Numbered from the stretch's first letter, positions 27,781 to 39,800 are shown. The stretch is 60,000 bases of DNA from Lineus longissimus (GCF_910592395.1 NC_088308.1:21407501-21467500); one strand, 5' to 3'. The notes: generated by a model from the letters alone, not told the origin. Program-made: numbers and translations.

Positions 27781-27976
27781 CAGGCCACTGAATCAACAGT
27801 CAGTAAGGGTTAAAACATTATGAAATGCCCATGACGGCTTAAGGTCGAAGGAGGAGAAGGATTCCACACATGTCCCGTAAGGGACCGACAGGTAAGAAAT
27901 GTCTGTATTTTCATCACTTCACAAGTTCGCCCCTCTGTTTCAACCCCTTAATACTGATCCTTGATTCAGTGGCCTG
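27781..27976. mobile_element. hAT-like MITE with 16-bp inverted ends
   Basis: CAGGCCACTGAATCAA at 27781-27796 is exactly inverted at 27961-27976. The inverted similarity continues inward (CAGTAAGGGTTAAAAC against a diverged complement near 27936-27956). The 196-bp span holds no open frame. Outside the ends, GGGGCGAAC lies on both sides in the same orientation (27770-27778 left, 27977-27985 right), as a target-site duplication would. Ends beginning CAGG and an 8- to 9-bp duplication would suit the hAT superfamily, whose non-autonomous forms are common. The left copy is separated from the end by two extra bases, so the exact boundary is uncertain. Confidence 0.62.
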
Positions 27977-29022
27977 GGGGCGAACATTTAAACAATTCAA
28001 AATTTGAAAAGCATTTTCACCCACCGATTAGAATGTGTGTTGAACGACCAGTTATCATAAATAAGCTAAATGGTCGTTGACATGGCCGTTCGTTTTGCAC
28101 TCTAGTTACACCCCTTAATTGCTTTTTAAGCATTTCAGACCTAGCGACTATTTCTTGTACGCTTCGTTCGTTTTTTTGACGATGTCATCTCCTACTTCCC
28201 TAGCCCACGGCGCATTATTTTATCAATAAGCAGTGCGCTTGGTTTCAGAATTGAACATCCACCAAATGAATCTACCCGTCCAAGACACATCCATGGAAAC
28301 CAATAACCAAAAGCGATGAAAAGAAAACACATTACAGCAAAGATTATTCCATGGTCTCTTGAGCAAGGATGAGGTTTTATAAAATTCATTCGACAAGGTC
28401 CTAAACGAGAGAAAAATCACACATGTAGAATATCATCGTGACGTTATTTGTTGAAATCGCCGTGGGATAGCGAAGCAATCATAATGTGACAAGAAATATA
28501 GACACCCCATCAACAAGAGAGGGCTGAGATAAGTTCACGTAAAATGCCAAGATTTTCTCGTCGATTTTATGATATTTTCCAAATGTCTTACACTTGTGTT
28601 CTCGATCAACATGCCGGGATTGAAAATAACTATAGCTCCTGCCTCGGCTTATCACGATGACGCTTCAGCCACGCGGAAGCCACCCCTTTATAGCTGCATA
28701 CCAAGAGATGCCTGGTCGTGATCGCATTAAGGAGTTACTGGATGTTTGAGAGATCTCAATTACTTGACATCAATATATCCTGACATTTCAAGATTTGCCG
28801 CAATCGACAATTCCACTCGAAAGTCCTCCTTGAAACTTAGCATAAAAAACTATCTTCAGAGTATTACTCATCTATTGCGAAAGACGTCCGTTTGAAAAGG
28901 AAGCCGTTTGCATATATGAAAAGCGGCGCCGTAAAGTGAGAAAGCATGTTTATTATCACCCTGGGATTGGAACTGAAGTACAGTTGGAGGCTCTCGGTCA
29001 AGCAATGAGGGACAGAGTTCGT

Positions 29023-29044
29023 CGGCTTACTGGACTTTGCGCAA
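29023..29044 (+). repeat. 22-bp inverted repeat, left arm
   Basis: This arm is the exact reverse complement of 29831-29852. It begins CGGCTTACTGG and ends TTTGCGCAA. Weaker similarity continues for some 15-20 bases beyond the exact match, so the two arms are probably old copies of one dispersed repeat in opposite orientation, 786 bp apart. Confidence 0.85.
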
Positions 29045-29830
29045 TATTTCGCCAAAAAAGTATTCTACGCAACAGTCCCTAGGTGACTTTTCCTATTCAT
29101 AATACACAGCCTGTCCATCCTAGATCGTGGTTACATGGGGAGTAATCGTTGTAAAATTAGGCCAAACGCAAAGACAGTTTACCCGAATACCACTATGTTT
29201 ACGATGCGAACAAGCCGTGTAAGTCATTATCCAGCATTTTTTTCATTGAACAGTTGCGGGTACAGCGTCACAGGGAGCAGCATTGAACGGTAAACAGGTT
29301 CACACCATATTCAGACAACGGCTTGTAACGGCCATACAGGAAACGATTCGTATCAAAAACCGACGATCACAACTATTCGCTTACTGAGAGTATACATTAC
29401 GCGCATACATTACATTCAGACATTTGAGCTTCCAAGCTTTGAGAAATAACAGGTCATGTGCAAATTTGGCATGTAATTTTGGTAATTTACGTGAGTACAT
29501 TTTCAACCCCGAAAAGTGTGATGAAGTTATGCTTTTATTTAGTAAAAATCGGTAGGCATGTCCAACAAGACATGTGTTTCAGCTGCCTGGGTGGGTGTGG
29601 GTCATCACTCAAAAGTCGTTCTCTGCAATGCATGCAAGCACTGCGTGTGTGTTTGATTTATGTATACAATGTACGTTACCCTCTCTACTTCAAATGAATG
29701 AACCTCATAAGGGTTTGATTAATTAATTGTTTGTCGTACCTTCTTCGATCGAGGTCCGAACAAATTTTCAGGTTAGAGTACCGGGGTAAAACATAATGGT
29801 CGCTCCCCCATTTCGCTTTTTTTCGTTTCG

Positions 29831-29852
29831 TTGCGCAAAGTCCAGTAAGCCG
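29831..29852 (-). repeat. 22-bp inverted repeat, right arm
   Basis: This is the exact reverse complement of 29023-29044. It lies about 100 bp beyond the point where the receptor pseudogene stops resembling the intact receptor. Insertion of a repeat could therefore have contributed to the break. Confidence 0.85.
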
Positions 29853-29949
29853 AGTTCGTCCACGACGTGCAATTAGCAGAAACCAACGAGAAAGTACACT
29901 TGTCTTTACCGATATACTCTTAGGCTTCAAGAACGTAGTGTGGTGTTTC

Positions 29950-30249
29950 AGGGGATTCCCGATCAGTGCGAGCAGTGCTGGCATAGCGTTATCGGTCAAA
30001 ATAGTAGATATGACAAGGAGCGTAAATGTGTCGATAATCGCTAGTATCCGGAGGTAAAAACAACTGACATTTTTCTGTATCTCGAAGTGACAGTACTATC
30101 AACGTCAGCACAGTATTGATGCCGCCAAAAACTGCGATAATGGGTGAAAGGTAGTGATTACTCACGTGGAGTAACGAGTCCAGAATGTCTTCGAGTGGCG
30201 AATATTCATGCCATGAGCTGTTAGTTACCTTTGATATGTTTTCATCCAT
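29950..30249 (-). pseudogene. Truncated, frameshifted GPCR paralogue (TM1-TM2 only)
   Basis: This is a decayed copy of the neighbouring receptor, read on the minus strand from an ATG at 30249 (A at -3, G at +4). The first frame gives an N terminus and TM1 with LSPIIAVFG and LTLIVLSL, against LAPIIAVFG and LTLIVLSL in the intact gene. At a run of five A (30070-30074) the frame slips. The next frame gives SCFYLRIL, identical to the intact gene, then IIDT and LTDNAMPAL, against FLDT and MTENVMPTL, covering TM2 with its Asp. Similarity ends near 29952, just after IGNP (IGDP in the parent). TM3 to TM7 are missing. Upstream, TCATGAAAA is shared by both genes, so the duplication includes some 5' flank. 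It is probably non-functional; the slip could be an assembly error, but the loss of TM3-7 could not be. A second-exon explanation is unlikely because the parent has one exon. Confidence 0.85.
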
Positions 30250-30489
30250 TTTTATCGTCTTGATTTTTCATGAAAAGAAATACATGTACCTGCACAACCT
30301 ACACTTAAGCTGTACATTACGCAAGTAGATATACCTCATCCTAAAGGTTGAGCATAACAATTGATTCCGCTCAAGTTTCATCAGGTCATCAGCGCCTCGG
30401 TCCAATTGTTGCCATCAGCTAACTTGGCCATAACGGATTTGTATTGTAATTTATAATTTCCTTTCTGACGATATTTAGTAAAGAATTGT
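30250..30489. other. Spacer between pseudogene and receptor gene
   Basis: About 240 bp of AT-rich sequence serve as 3' flank of the receptor and 5' flank of the pseudogene. No clear AATAAA on the minus strand was found. An ATTAAA on that strand overlaps the receptor's stop codon, too early to be a convincing polyadenylation signal. Confidence 0.6.
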
Positions 30490-31500
30490 CTATTTAATTA
30501 TCGGATTGGGAGGTTTTGTCGAAACAAATATACACCGACAACACAAAAGGTCCATGAATTCTCTTCGGAAACGTTTGCAAGCACTTACGTACAGAAGAAA
30601 GTTGATAGAGCAGTTCACTTCGTAGACTAGCATCGAAATTGTATAAGTCATTATACCTTCCCTAACGCGGCTCGGATCTACAGCGTCAAAATAAACCGCA
30701 AAATAAAAAAGATAAGGCAGACATGAAAAGAAGTATGTAAAGGTTGCAACCAGAACCATCACAATGACATTTCGATCGTCGTGGTCGTAACTAGGCCTAC
30801 TCGATCTCAACTGTTGGGCATTTGATTTTCTCTGGAACAAACTGATAGCAATTGCAAAAGTCAGTACGAACAATACAGTGACTGGAATAACGAAACCGAT
30901 AACTGAATGCGTCAACTCGTAGTTCAGTTGAAAAGCTTGTGATACTAACATGATGCACTCGAATGGGTGGTCATCACCGGACTTGGTGCGAGGGACTCTG
31001 CTGTAGACGATATCAGGTGTTGCCAAAGTGAAGCAGACTAGAAAAAGGACAACTGTAAATATCTTCGTCGATTTAAATGTAGTTATTGATGCAGCCTTTA
31101 ATGGGAAAACGACCGCAACAAATCTAATGAACGCGATGGCCACAATGACCCATGCTGACATCTCTGGACTAAAATTTACCAGAACACCTATAAACATGCA
31201 AAAAGGGTCCCCGATTATGTTAATCAATGTTGGCATTACGTTTTCTGTCATGATAACAGCAATTGCGAAAATAGTGAGTGTGTCAAGAAAAGTTAGAATC
31301 CGAAGGTAGAAACAACTTATGCTTTGCCTGTATTTAGGTAGAGACAATACGATGAGAGTCAGTGTATTGTTGACAAAGCCGAAAACTGCAATTATTGGAG
31401 CAAGGTAACGACTACTTATTACCAATAAGTCGAAGCTGTCAGAGGACGGAGAGTTATATCCAGAAGCCTCGATTGATGTATTATATATCATGTTGTCCAT
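30490..31500 (-). CDS. Class A (rhodopsin-family) G-protein-coupled receptor, peptide/orphan type
   Basis: A single-exon, 336-residue seven-transmembrane receptor, expected in the plasma membrane and to signal through G proteins; the ligand is unknown. The start is the ATG at 31500 in a strong context (GCG before, G after); the frame is open two codons further to a GTG that is not a plausible animal start. The stop is TAG. Order: short N terminus with an N-glycosylation site (NTS, residue 7); TM1 about 32-54 (GFVNN); TM2 with LTFLDT (Asp73); Cys101, likely bridged to Cys182 in the second outer loop; TM3 ending in IRF (125-127) where most family members have DRY; TM4 with Pro162 but no Trp at its usual site; TM5 Pro206; TM6 FFSCLPY (CLP for CWxP, Pro262); TM7 NCSINFLLY (NFLLY for NPxxY); helix 8 KRFRREF and a Cys cluster (320-323) suited to palmitoylation. 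The NxxxNF..Y form of TM7 recalls FMRFamide, TRH and GPR139-like receptors; that subfamily placement is tentative. A broken paralogue lies downstream on the same strand. Confidence 0.92.
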   Translation of the reverse strand: MDNMIYNTSIEASGYNSPSSDSFDLLVISSRYLAPIIAVFGFVNNTLTLIVLSLPKYRQSISCFYLRILTFLDTLTIFAIAVIMTENVMPTLINIIGDPFCMFIGVLVNFSPEMSAWVIVAIAFIRFVAVVFPLKAASITTFKSTKIFTVVLFLVCFTLATPDIVYSRVPRTKSGDDHPFECIMLVSQAFQLNYELTHSVIGFVIPVTVLFVLTFAIAISLFQRKSNAQQLRSSRPSYDHDDRNVIVMVLVATFTYFFSCLPYLFYFAVYFDAVDPSRVREGIMTYTISMLVYEVNCSINFLLYVSACKRFRREFMDLLCCRCIFVSTKPPNPIIK

Positions 31501-31766
31501 CGCCACATCTCATGAAAAACATGGGGTTATTCCCACTTGTTTTCACGGTAAGGCTAGAAAATGCTCATTTAAACAATTCACCAGGATTATTCCGTCTTTG
31601 CCAAACTAGCGATTTGTGGTAGCATTTTTCATTATTGATTCATGCGATTTACTACCATTTCCAAATATTGTAGTTGACTGGTTGCTCTCGTATCCCGCAG
31701 TAAACTGATATACAACTGTTTGTCAATGTCAGTGATCTTGAAATAGCATTATAACATTTATGGTGA
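31501..31766. other. 5' flank of the receptor gene
   Basis: Upstream of the receptor on its own strand. TCATGAAAAACATG at 31510-31523 resembles 30268-30286 before the pseudogene, so it belongs to the duplicated unit. No TATA box or initiator can be assigned with confidence. Confidence 0.5.
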
Positions 31767-31805
31767 ACATGTTATTTCTGTCACAGACATGTTATGTCTG
31801 TCATC
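31767..31805. repeat. Two-copy 20-bp tandem repeat
   Basis: ACATGTTAT, then T or G, then TCTGTCA, is repeated with a 20-base period (31767-31786 and 31787-31805). It lies about 270 bp upstream of the receptor's start on the receptor's strand. A role in its expression is possible but unsupported. Confidence 0.8.
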
Positions 31806-34800
31806 AACACCATTCGACTAATAATAGAAACTGGGAAGATAACACCAAGGAAAGAAGTTATTTACATTACGAAGATGGACATTGGGATGGGGTTGGAGTA
31901 AAGTCATGCAAGAATACGACGTTATTTACAGTCGCCTGTCACCAATCACAAGAGAAAAAAAAACACAACGAAAAAAACCTGGGCAAACAATAAAATCAGT
32001 GTTTTACGTCGTTATCGGGGAGGCGACTGCCAACATGCCCAATGATTATTCAAACTTCTTATTGTATCAAGCGAATGACGTAAAACCCAAGAAAGAAAAT
32101 TGCCCATTTGAGTTCGGTAGACATGACTATTTATAAATATTACTTGCCTTTACTGAGATGTTCTCAAGGGGTTTCCTCTCTTTTAGTTGAAACTGTGTCT
32201 TGACGTCTTTCTATATCCACCTTGTACCAAATTTGTCTTCAAACCAATTGGGAAACACTTAACTTTTTAGCTGTCTAATTATTAAGCAGTTTATTTACCC
32301 TGCTGGTAAAAGTATATAAATGTAGTATAATGATTTATGGGCGGGCTATACGTAATATTTCATCTCGTTACGATACTGTCTGCCATTTCATTCGGGACCA
32401 TGTGTCAAATTAGTACTGAAACTCTACCTGATCGGGGTTGCTGGTTACTAATCGGAAGGCTTTTATTATTTATGAAATAAGGAACCGCAATTTACTTCAG
32501 TGTCACATCCGATATGATTATTTGTGGTAGGCGATGGTTGTGTGTTTTGCAGGCAGGCAGCCGCTACAATTGTGAAAAAGTCACCTACCTAGTTGTAAAG
32601 TGATTCGTTTGTCTATGGTAAAACATTCACAAAAAATGCAAGGTAAAAAATCAGGACCGCAGTATATCTTTTTGTCTGCTTTCCAGGTTAAGCTGGGCTT
32701 TAATGACTTACTCCGCTTGATGAAAAATTTAAAAAACTTTAATTATATTAGATCAGTGCCAATTAATATAAATGGCAAAAAGTCCTAGTCCTGCAAAAAT
32801 GAGTATTGTTTTCTCAAAAAAGGTGAATGGTTTCTGCCATTTGACGGGAAACATTTGATAATGGTCATCTCGTCATAAACAAACCGCGTCATCAACAGAC
32901 CGCACTGACCCAGCAGTCACCAGCGCATGGCAAGTACGTCTTCGCTTCCTTACGATGGAGATTGAAAAAGTCACTTCACCAATACAAAATGACACCACTA
33001 CTATTTCAATCTACACTGCGACCCATAGTGCCATCGCCAGCAAAAAATATTTTCTTTAGGGACGCTGGTTATATGCAATCATCACAGCGCCCATCCCCAA
33101 AAAAATTAATCAACCGTTTTTGCCGGGGCAAATGATTGATTGACATGGATAAATAAACGTAAGCGAACGAAACTTAGCCTTGCTACTTGTTCTTTTGCAG
33201 TCTTGATCAAGGTTGGCCGCTACGTCCACTCAGTCAACTCCTTTGTTGTTGCAAGCTCGCTATAGGAAGTCCCCCACTGAGGTTTGGCTGACCTACAGTC
33301 TGTTTTTCTCGCTGTGATCACCGCCGTGCTAAAACTATGATCGCTTCTAACGCTTCTGGAGAGTAATGAAAAATATCCCGCTGGTGCAGTTAACGCCATT
33401 CGCTACATCCGCTTCTTACTGTGATCGCGGGTAATTTGAAGTACCAAATCTCCCGCTGGAGACGATCAAAGAATTGCCGTCAACCAAAGCCGCCCTTAGT
33501 GAAATCGTGCCTTTACTGGCTAATTTCTACTTACTGCACTCATGATGCAAACATTTAACGTTTGATTGGACATTCACATTATATACGGCAAGGACTCTTC
33601 CAATACTCGCTTGTCGAAAATTCTTGATGTCCATCACCATTGATGATCGATGATTATGTGGCCAATATATCGACATGTTTCAATCTTCTCCCGTCACTCT
33701 ATGTTTAGGGTATCAATGTCACTTTGATGTTTCTGCTCGGGTAATTTATCAAATTGAAGACAGATTAATCAAGCGACGAATGAACACTGTCTTGGGGGTT
33801 GATGTCCTCATTGCCTAAGAAGCACCTGCGCGTTTTATCAACCGTAGCGTTGACACTACATATCAATCATTCGAAGAGGCTTTACAGTGACTATGGCAAT
33901 ATATGTGCAGGCACTAAGATTTGCCGTGACAATGGCAAATGATGAGCGGACAATGGTATTCATTTTACTCCTTGTGCTGTGTGACGCCGTAACGCGTACG
34001 TTAGCGCAATTGCATGCAGTGCAGGAAACACTACGCTTACTACATTTAGATGTTTTGCACCGGCGCGATTGCGAATGCCATTGATTAACTTCGAAAATCG
34101 AACAGTCGTCTAAGAGAAAACGTGATTGTTTTTAAAAGACTCCATCCTCACTTCCTTATGGAATGACATTTCACAATATAGTTGTCTTTTGGTATAGGCT
34201 CGAGGCATGTGGTAGTCACGATCTCGAAATAGCTTTACAGAAGATATATGATTGTGTAATTGTTTAGTGTGCCAAGGCTTCGCTACCATGTTTCCTTTAA
34301 AGTATGTCGCACCTTTAATTCATTGAACAACATGTTCGATTTCATGTCTAAAATATTTATCTTTAGTTTATTTTCACCTGAGCGGGAAAGTGAAAATGTC
34401 ATATCGGGTGATTCTCTTGCCTTAATACGCCTGAGGAAAATGTATAAAACCTGATAAATGTTGTATCATTTTCGTAGCTTTTCGCCAAACCCTGACATCA
34501 ATTCAATACTGTTGATAATGCCATCTGGTAATTTTCTCGTCAAAATATTTCCATTTGAATGGTCCTCGCTTTCACTTCAGGAAATGAGGTTTGAAAATCG
34601 TCTGGGTGCCAGGATTTTCCAATATGGCGATTAGCGATGACCATTTTTGGTTTGTAGAAATTGGAATTGGATAAGGTGGTGATAAATGTATTAAATATTT
34701 TGTAAATTGTCCTCGTTTGATGCTAGATTCCTTTACCTATAATGATGGGCTTCTTTGAACATAGAGTTGTCGTGGTTAAAGCTCTGTAACTGGGTTACTT

Positions 34801-36800
34801 TAGAAGAATAAAAACTGTTGGAAAATGCCTCTCTGTGTTTGAAAGAACGACTTGCATGAAGAAGCATACATCACACGTACAAGTATCTCCTTATCAACTT
34901 GCATGAAAACAAGTAGTTGAACGGATCGGAATGATGTGGTGTTTTTTTATGATTGAAGTTTGAATTTATAGCCCAAGCGAACGATAACGTCATATGATAT
35001 CCCTTTCTGAACTTATCTCGTCATTTCAAATAGATGTATCACTTTGTGAGAACTGTTGCTTTTGTTGGAAAGACATGCAACATGTGCTATAAAAGGAGAA
35101 AAGTCGAAACGGCGCTTCATACTGCACCATGTGAAATATTAGTTACGCCGAAAAGATCCCTTGAACAACTCTTTGATTTAGGTTTTTCTCCACGCATTGA
35201 ATTGCTTTAGAATTCAAAGACAGGAGTTTTTCTTTCTCCTAATACGTTGTGAGATCTATCTGACACAATGACATACAAAGGATCAATTTTCATGTTACCG
35301 AACAGTCTAACCACAAGCCTATGCGCATGCTTGTCATATAAAAAACGAATTAACTTGTCACTTTTCCATGGTTCTTACTTTAAGGGAATGACAATTTCGA
35401 TTAATCGTCACCAATGTTCGTAGCCGCAAAGATCCATCGTTATTGCGCAGAGAATAATATCTGTATCCCCCAGGATGACCTCTCTGAAACCACCACTAAT
35501 GAATTTTCATTGCCTGTGAACGACGACTTGGGTGCACCTTCTTCCAAGATGTAGAAACACACAGTGGTCTTTGCATGTCATGTCCCATGTTAAGCTTTAC
35601 CATCGCCGCTGCAAAAAAAGGGCATTCGAAGCGTGGTGTTCTTTGTGAGCCGCAGGATCTTTGCGCTAAGATCAGATACGTGAAGTCATTAGCTGGCCTT
35701 ATATAAGAGTACATTTTACATGTGTTAAGAATATTCGTCTACAGATTCATCAGATCAACTGGCTGTGCATGACTTCAAGATTAACTTTGATAATGCTGGG
35801 GAGCTTTTTCCGTATAATACTTTGTACCACATTGTATAAGGAGTGGTTCGTATCTTTTTTGTAAATTAAGAAAAACGACAAAAACAGTTGATTAAATATT
35901 CAAGAACGCACACATTACAAATCGGCAACATGATCTTAATGTTATGACATCAAGTTGTTTACTTTTATTTCACCATGCAATTAGACGGAATCAGTTTATT
36001 TGTCGCGGTCGAGATAAGAAGCTTTCGAACCGGATTGTTATCATTTTACTGCAACTCATCGAGTCTGTGGGAACTTCGAAGAAAATTTACCCTCACGTTA
36101 AACAGCCTCAATGTATTATCCTAATATCCTATTATCAGACATTAAGTGTTGCAAGGGATTAGGTTGTGTTCGGTGATGACACCATTATGTGTTGCAGGCT
36201 GATTGGACAGGCTGTAACAAATCGATTGAGCTATTGCCGGTCAGTTCGTCCGTGATGGGATAAAAGTGCTCCACCACGGAGGCTCGGACTCACAGGTCAA
36301 CAATCTTGTTTTGGTGTCCAACGTTAAGAAAACGAACATCCTTATCCTCCTTTTGTGAGCAGGATAAGTCTTCGCAATGTGTCTCGGCCGGGTGACATGT
36401 AAATGCGTCACGGTGCAGAAGTAGAAAATGTTCCCTGGAAAGAGTGTTCGGCCCTGTTATTCTGACGTATTATTGTGTATGGTTGTCGAGGTAATGACTG
36501 TCAATACCTCAGCGATTATAAGCGCATTATAGAAACTTTGTCCCCCGAACAGTTTTATCCTCAGTGCAATTCAAACTTCTACACGTGAAATATCATTGAG
36601 ACAACTTGATAAGTATAACTGGCCCGAGATGAATTGAACAGGAGGACGTAACTCAGCCAGTTGTGGGTGACAGCGCGGGCGGAGAAACACATATTGTCGA
36701 ATCAAAATCATACATCTGAAACCAAAAACATGCGTATGTACTAGACAGAAAATGAACTGTGCAAACGTAGCGTCTGCGAGTTTTGCAGTTTCAACTGCCT
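31806..36800. other. Intergenic stretch, no gene seen
   Basis: Open frames are at most 84 codons. The 65-codon plus frame at 33887-34084 holds a hydrophobic run (VFILLLVLC) that could pass as a signal segment but has no downstream partner. Short related words (ATCCCGCTGG and CTCCCGCTGG) occur near 33376 and 33450. No repeat end, RNA gene or domain was recognised. Confidence 0.5.
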
Positions 36801-39800
36801 GCGCGCGCAGTCCAAATTGATGGGACGTCTTCAGTTTGTTTCCTTTATTCGCTAGCGTTTGAGCCCCTTTAAAGTCGGAGAATTAAAGAATTTACCCAAG
36901 TCCATTTGCTTAGCCTAAGGGCAGCAAACAACGCGATGATCCTGTCGCGCACGAGTAAATGCATGACGAGCTGCTGTATAGCTCCCGGCTGAATACGCAT
37001 GACAAGAGCAACGACAACATCTCCTCAGAGACTCACAGACGTACTGTATAACTTATTTGCAAACTTGAAGTTTCTTCGGTTCGAAGCCTAATTTTGTTTT
37101 ATTGTTAGTTCATCCTGATAAAAAATCCCATCTTCTTTTATTAGTCGAGTTAAATTAGTATGAAGACATCAGGGAAATACCAAATATTTGAGAGCGGAGG
37201 TTAAGACGGGTAAACTTGACGTTTTTAGGCGAATTTAACTTCGTTATTTGGAGTCATATATTATGGATTTTCCAATTAAAGTAAGAATTCCGCACTAAAT
37301 GGATCTTCGTTGGTATTGAACTCCATTTCGTTAATGGCATTCTTAAGGCTGCGATCTGAAACAAAAAGCTGTACATGTATATGTTGTGTCTGAATATGCA
37401 TGATTTTGTTTGTTGGTATCGTCTCTAATGTCTTCTGCTAGCTATACAACCATCTGATGGATCACTCCCTCGTTGAATATGCATGTCTAGGACAAGGACA
37501 AATCCTCCTCGGGAGGGAAAGAAATCGACAGATAAAAAGCAAAATGTCCGTTTGATCGAATAGCTTACAGAAAATAAAGGTTGCCACGGGAGGGCTATTA
37601 CATTCTTTGTGACAATGTGATGCTATTCAACGTGATACATCCTATTATTGCTAGGCAAAAACCAATCCCTTCAGGAGAATCGTTTCTTTTGGTACTGCTT
37701 ATGGGGCTACGGATCATAAGTCCTTTAACTTTTAAGGACATGCTAAGGTCGTATTTGTCTTAATAATCGCCACATTGCAGCTTTTCTCATCAATCATGTC
37801 GGCAAGTCATATGGTGATGTGGATGGAAAACATTCACTTCCGGATGTGCGTTCAGACAGTGAGCACTAGTTCCATTGTATTATACACGGCGTGCCATTTA
37901 GACAAGTAGTCATGCTTATCTTTACACCAGAAATAACTTTGTATATCATAGATACACGATATTGTTTCCCTCTAACTGGTTATTGGCCCTGTAAGTTCCA
38001 ATTGGCTCCCATGAAGATAATGTTGGAGAGAACACTCTAGATTTAGCACTTGCCAAAGTATGTTTGATTGATACTTCACATTCTACTTTGAAATGACTGC
38101 CAATTGTTTCCGTGGTATGATTCCAAGGCTAATTGATTAACCAATACGCACTACTTTTCGAGCAAACAAACGTCCTTCACGTAATTCTGACGAGAATCTG
38201 CCTTGCCATGACGTTGCCGGGACGGAACCTGTGACATTTAATCATTTATTAACCACATATTGCTCCTTATAGCAAATGATCACTGGCAATTTGCATCCCT
38301 TCGGGTCGTATTACACCATGCAGTAATGATGATTTCTTCTGCCTATTAGCTGCGGTAACCACCGCGTTTTTATTCACGCCTGTTATGATTGTTTTGCCGA
38401 TAACTGTCGTGACTTTGTCATCGATCAGCACCACGTGATCACCAACGACGAGAAAGGAAAATTAGCCCCAAATACAAGAATATTCATTTTGCCAGAGCAA
38501 CACATACGATACCGCTGTGGGTGTCAGTATGATGAACTTATTATGCTTTGATCTGACGCGTTTATTCTCCTGACACCATCTTGCATTATCACTTTCGCGT
38601 TGAGGCAGAACAAAGGGTTTATTGAAAAATACCAAAGTTCCTCAAGTAACAGCGCTGTCTATACGGAACAGCCAACAAGAAAGTAGCATATAAACCGCTT
38701 GCTGGAGGAGAGAAACACTATGTCAACAGTGGCGAAATCGAGCGCATCAATTATTAAAAAAGGTTGGGATGGTACAAACTCTGCTACCCATGGAAACAAA
38801 TTTTCATATATCCATTTCACCATCTAAGTTATTCGGCTAAATAATCAGATGGAATGGACATATGGGCCTGTGGAGTGAAAAACGCTTTTTTATTACTAAT
38901 TGTATCTCATTTTTAATGGAAAACATCAATTTGGTATTCATCGGTAATTCCTTTTTACGGTATAATATGACACATTCCTATGTTTGCCTTGAAGATGTGT
39001 GCATAAAAGCGTGCTCGGGTTTTCAATATCGTTTATCCTTTTGTGCTGTTGATAACCTGTTTATGGAATAACAAGTGCAATGTATTCATTGTTCCCTACA
39101 TCGAAGCATATCGCAGCAAAAACAGTGGATTATGTCTTAGTTGAATAGTACATTTACCTTTCATTTATACTAGTCTAAGTATTATACGTGGCGATTGGTA
39201 AATGCATGGGAATTTCGGAATTCAAACGGGAAAATAAAGAATAATTTTTTCATCTTTTATTTTCAATCACTGGTACATATACATATATTTTCATATCAAT
39301 GGTCTTATAGTTGTATGTCGGTACATGTAAAGTGTTACTCGGTCGTTTTCAATATACTCGACCTCAAAGAATCAACGCTCGGGTGCACGGTTACCCGTGA
39401 CAAGCAAATCTCCGATGACCAGTGGGATATAATAAGTAACCAATCGATCAAGACCAATGAGATACTAATACCAAACATTCATCATGGAGTACTGATTGAT
39501 GAGAGCGGTCCATTCTTCTGCCAATGGCTTAGCCAGTAAACGATTTCTTCCATTCCAATCCAATTACTTAAATAGCATTCATTTGTCTACAGTGTCTGAC
39601 CTGGAATTGAACAATCAAAATGCTCCCTTACACTCATGTTAGAGAAGTTGAGAAAAGGAAGCTTATACGTAGACGCAACTTCCTCATCACCACTTCTAGG
39701 CTCGAGGATTCCTATGGATGGACTGACTTGGTGTTACACGGCGCTCCACATATCTCACAGTTCATAACCGTACACTCGGAAGCACATGTAACTCCCTTTG

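Larger units (their letters stand above)
27977..29949. other. Stretch between the MITE and the receptor pseudogene
   Basis: No gene is supported. A minus frame at 28192-28389 has one hydrophobic segment of about 22 residues containing YWFPW. It is preceded on its strand by a pyrimidine tract and a TTTAG acceptor-like site near 28401, so it could be an exon relic. A 22-bp exact inverted pair (29023-29044 and 29831-29852) brackets the middle. The 79-codon plus frame at 29458-29697 is anonymous. The frame reading on from the pseudogene (29685-29950, minus) is open but no longer resembles the receptor. Confidence 0.45.

Noticed and set aside
29685-29949. Continuation of the pseudogene's second frame as a longer protein
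   Set aside because: Past IGNP the residues no longer match TM3 or later parts of the receptor; a weak resemblance to the TM3-TM4 loop was not convincing.
31028-31309. 93-codon plus frame antisense to the receptor
   Set aside because: It is a shadow of the receptor coding sequence, with no motif of its own.
31501-31506. Extension of the receptor start by two codons to a GTG
   Set aside because: Animals start almost always at ATG; the ATG at 31500 has a strong context, so it is taken as the start.
37070-37095. tRNA B-box-like GGTTCGAAGCC
   Set aside because: No A-box, acceptor stem or anticodon arm can be formed around it.
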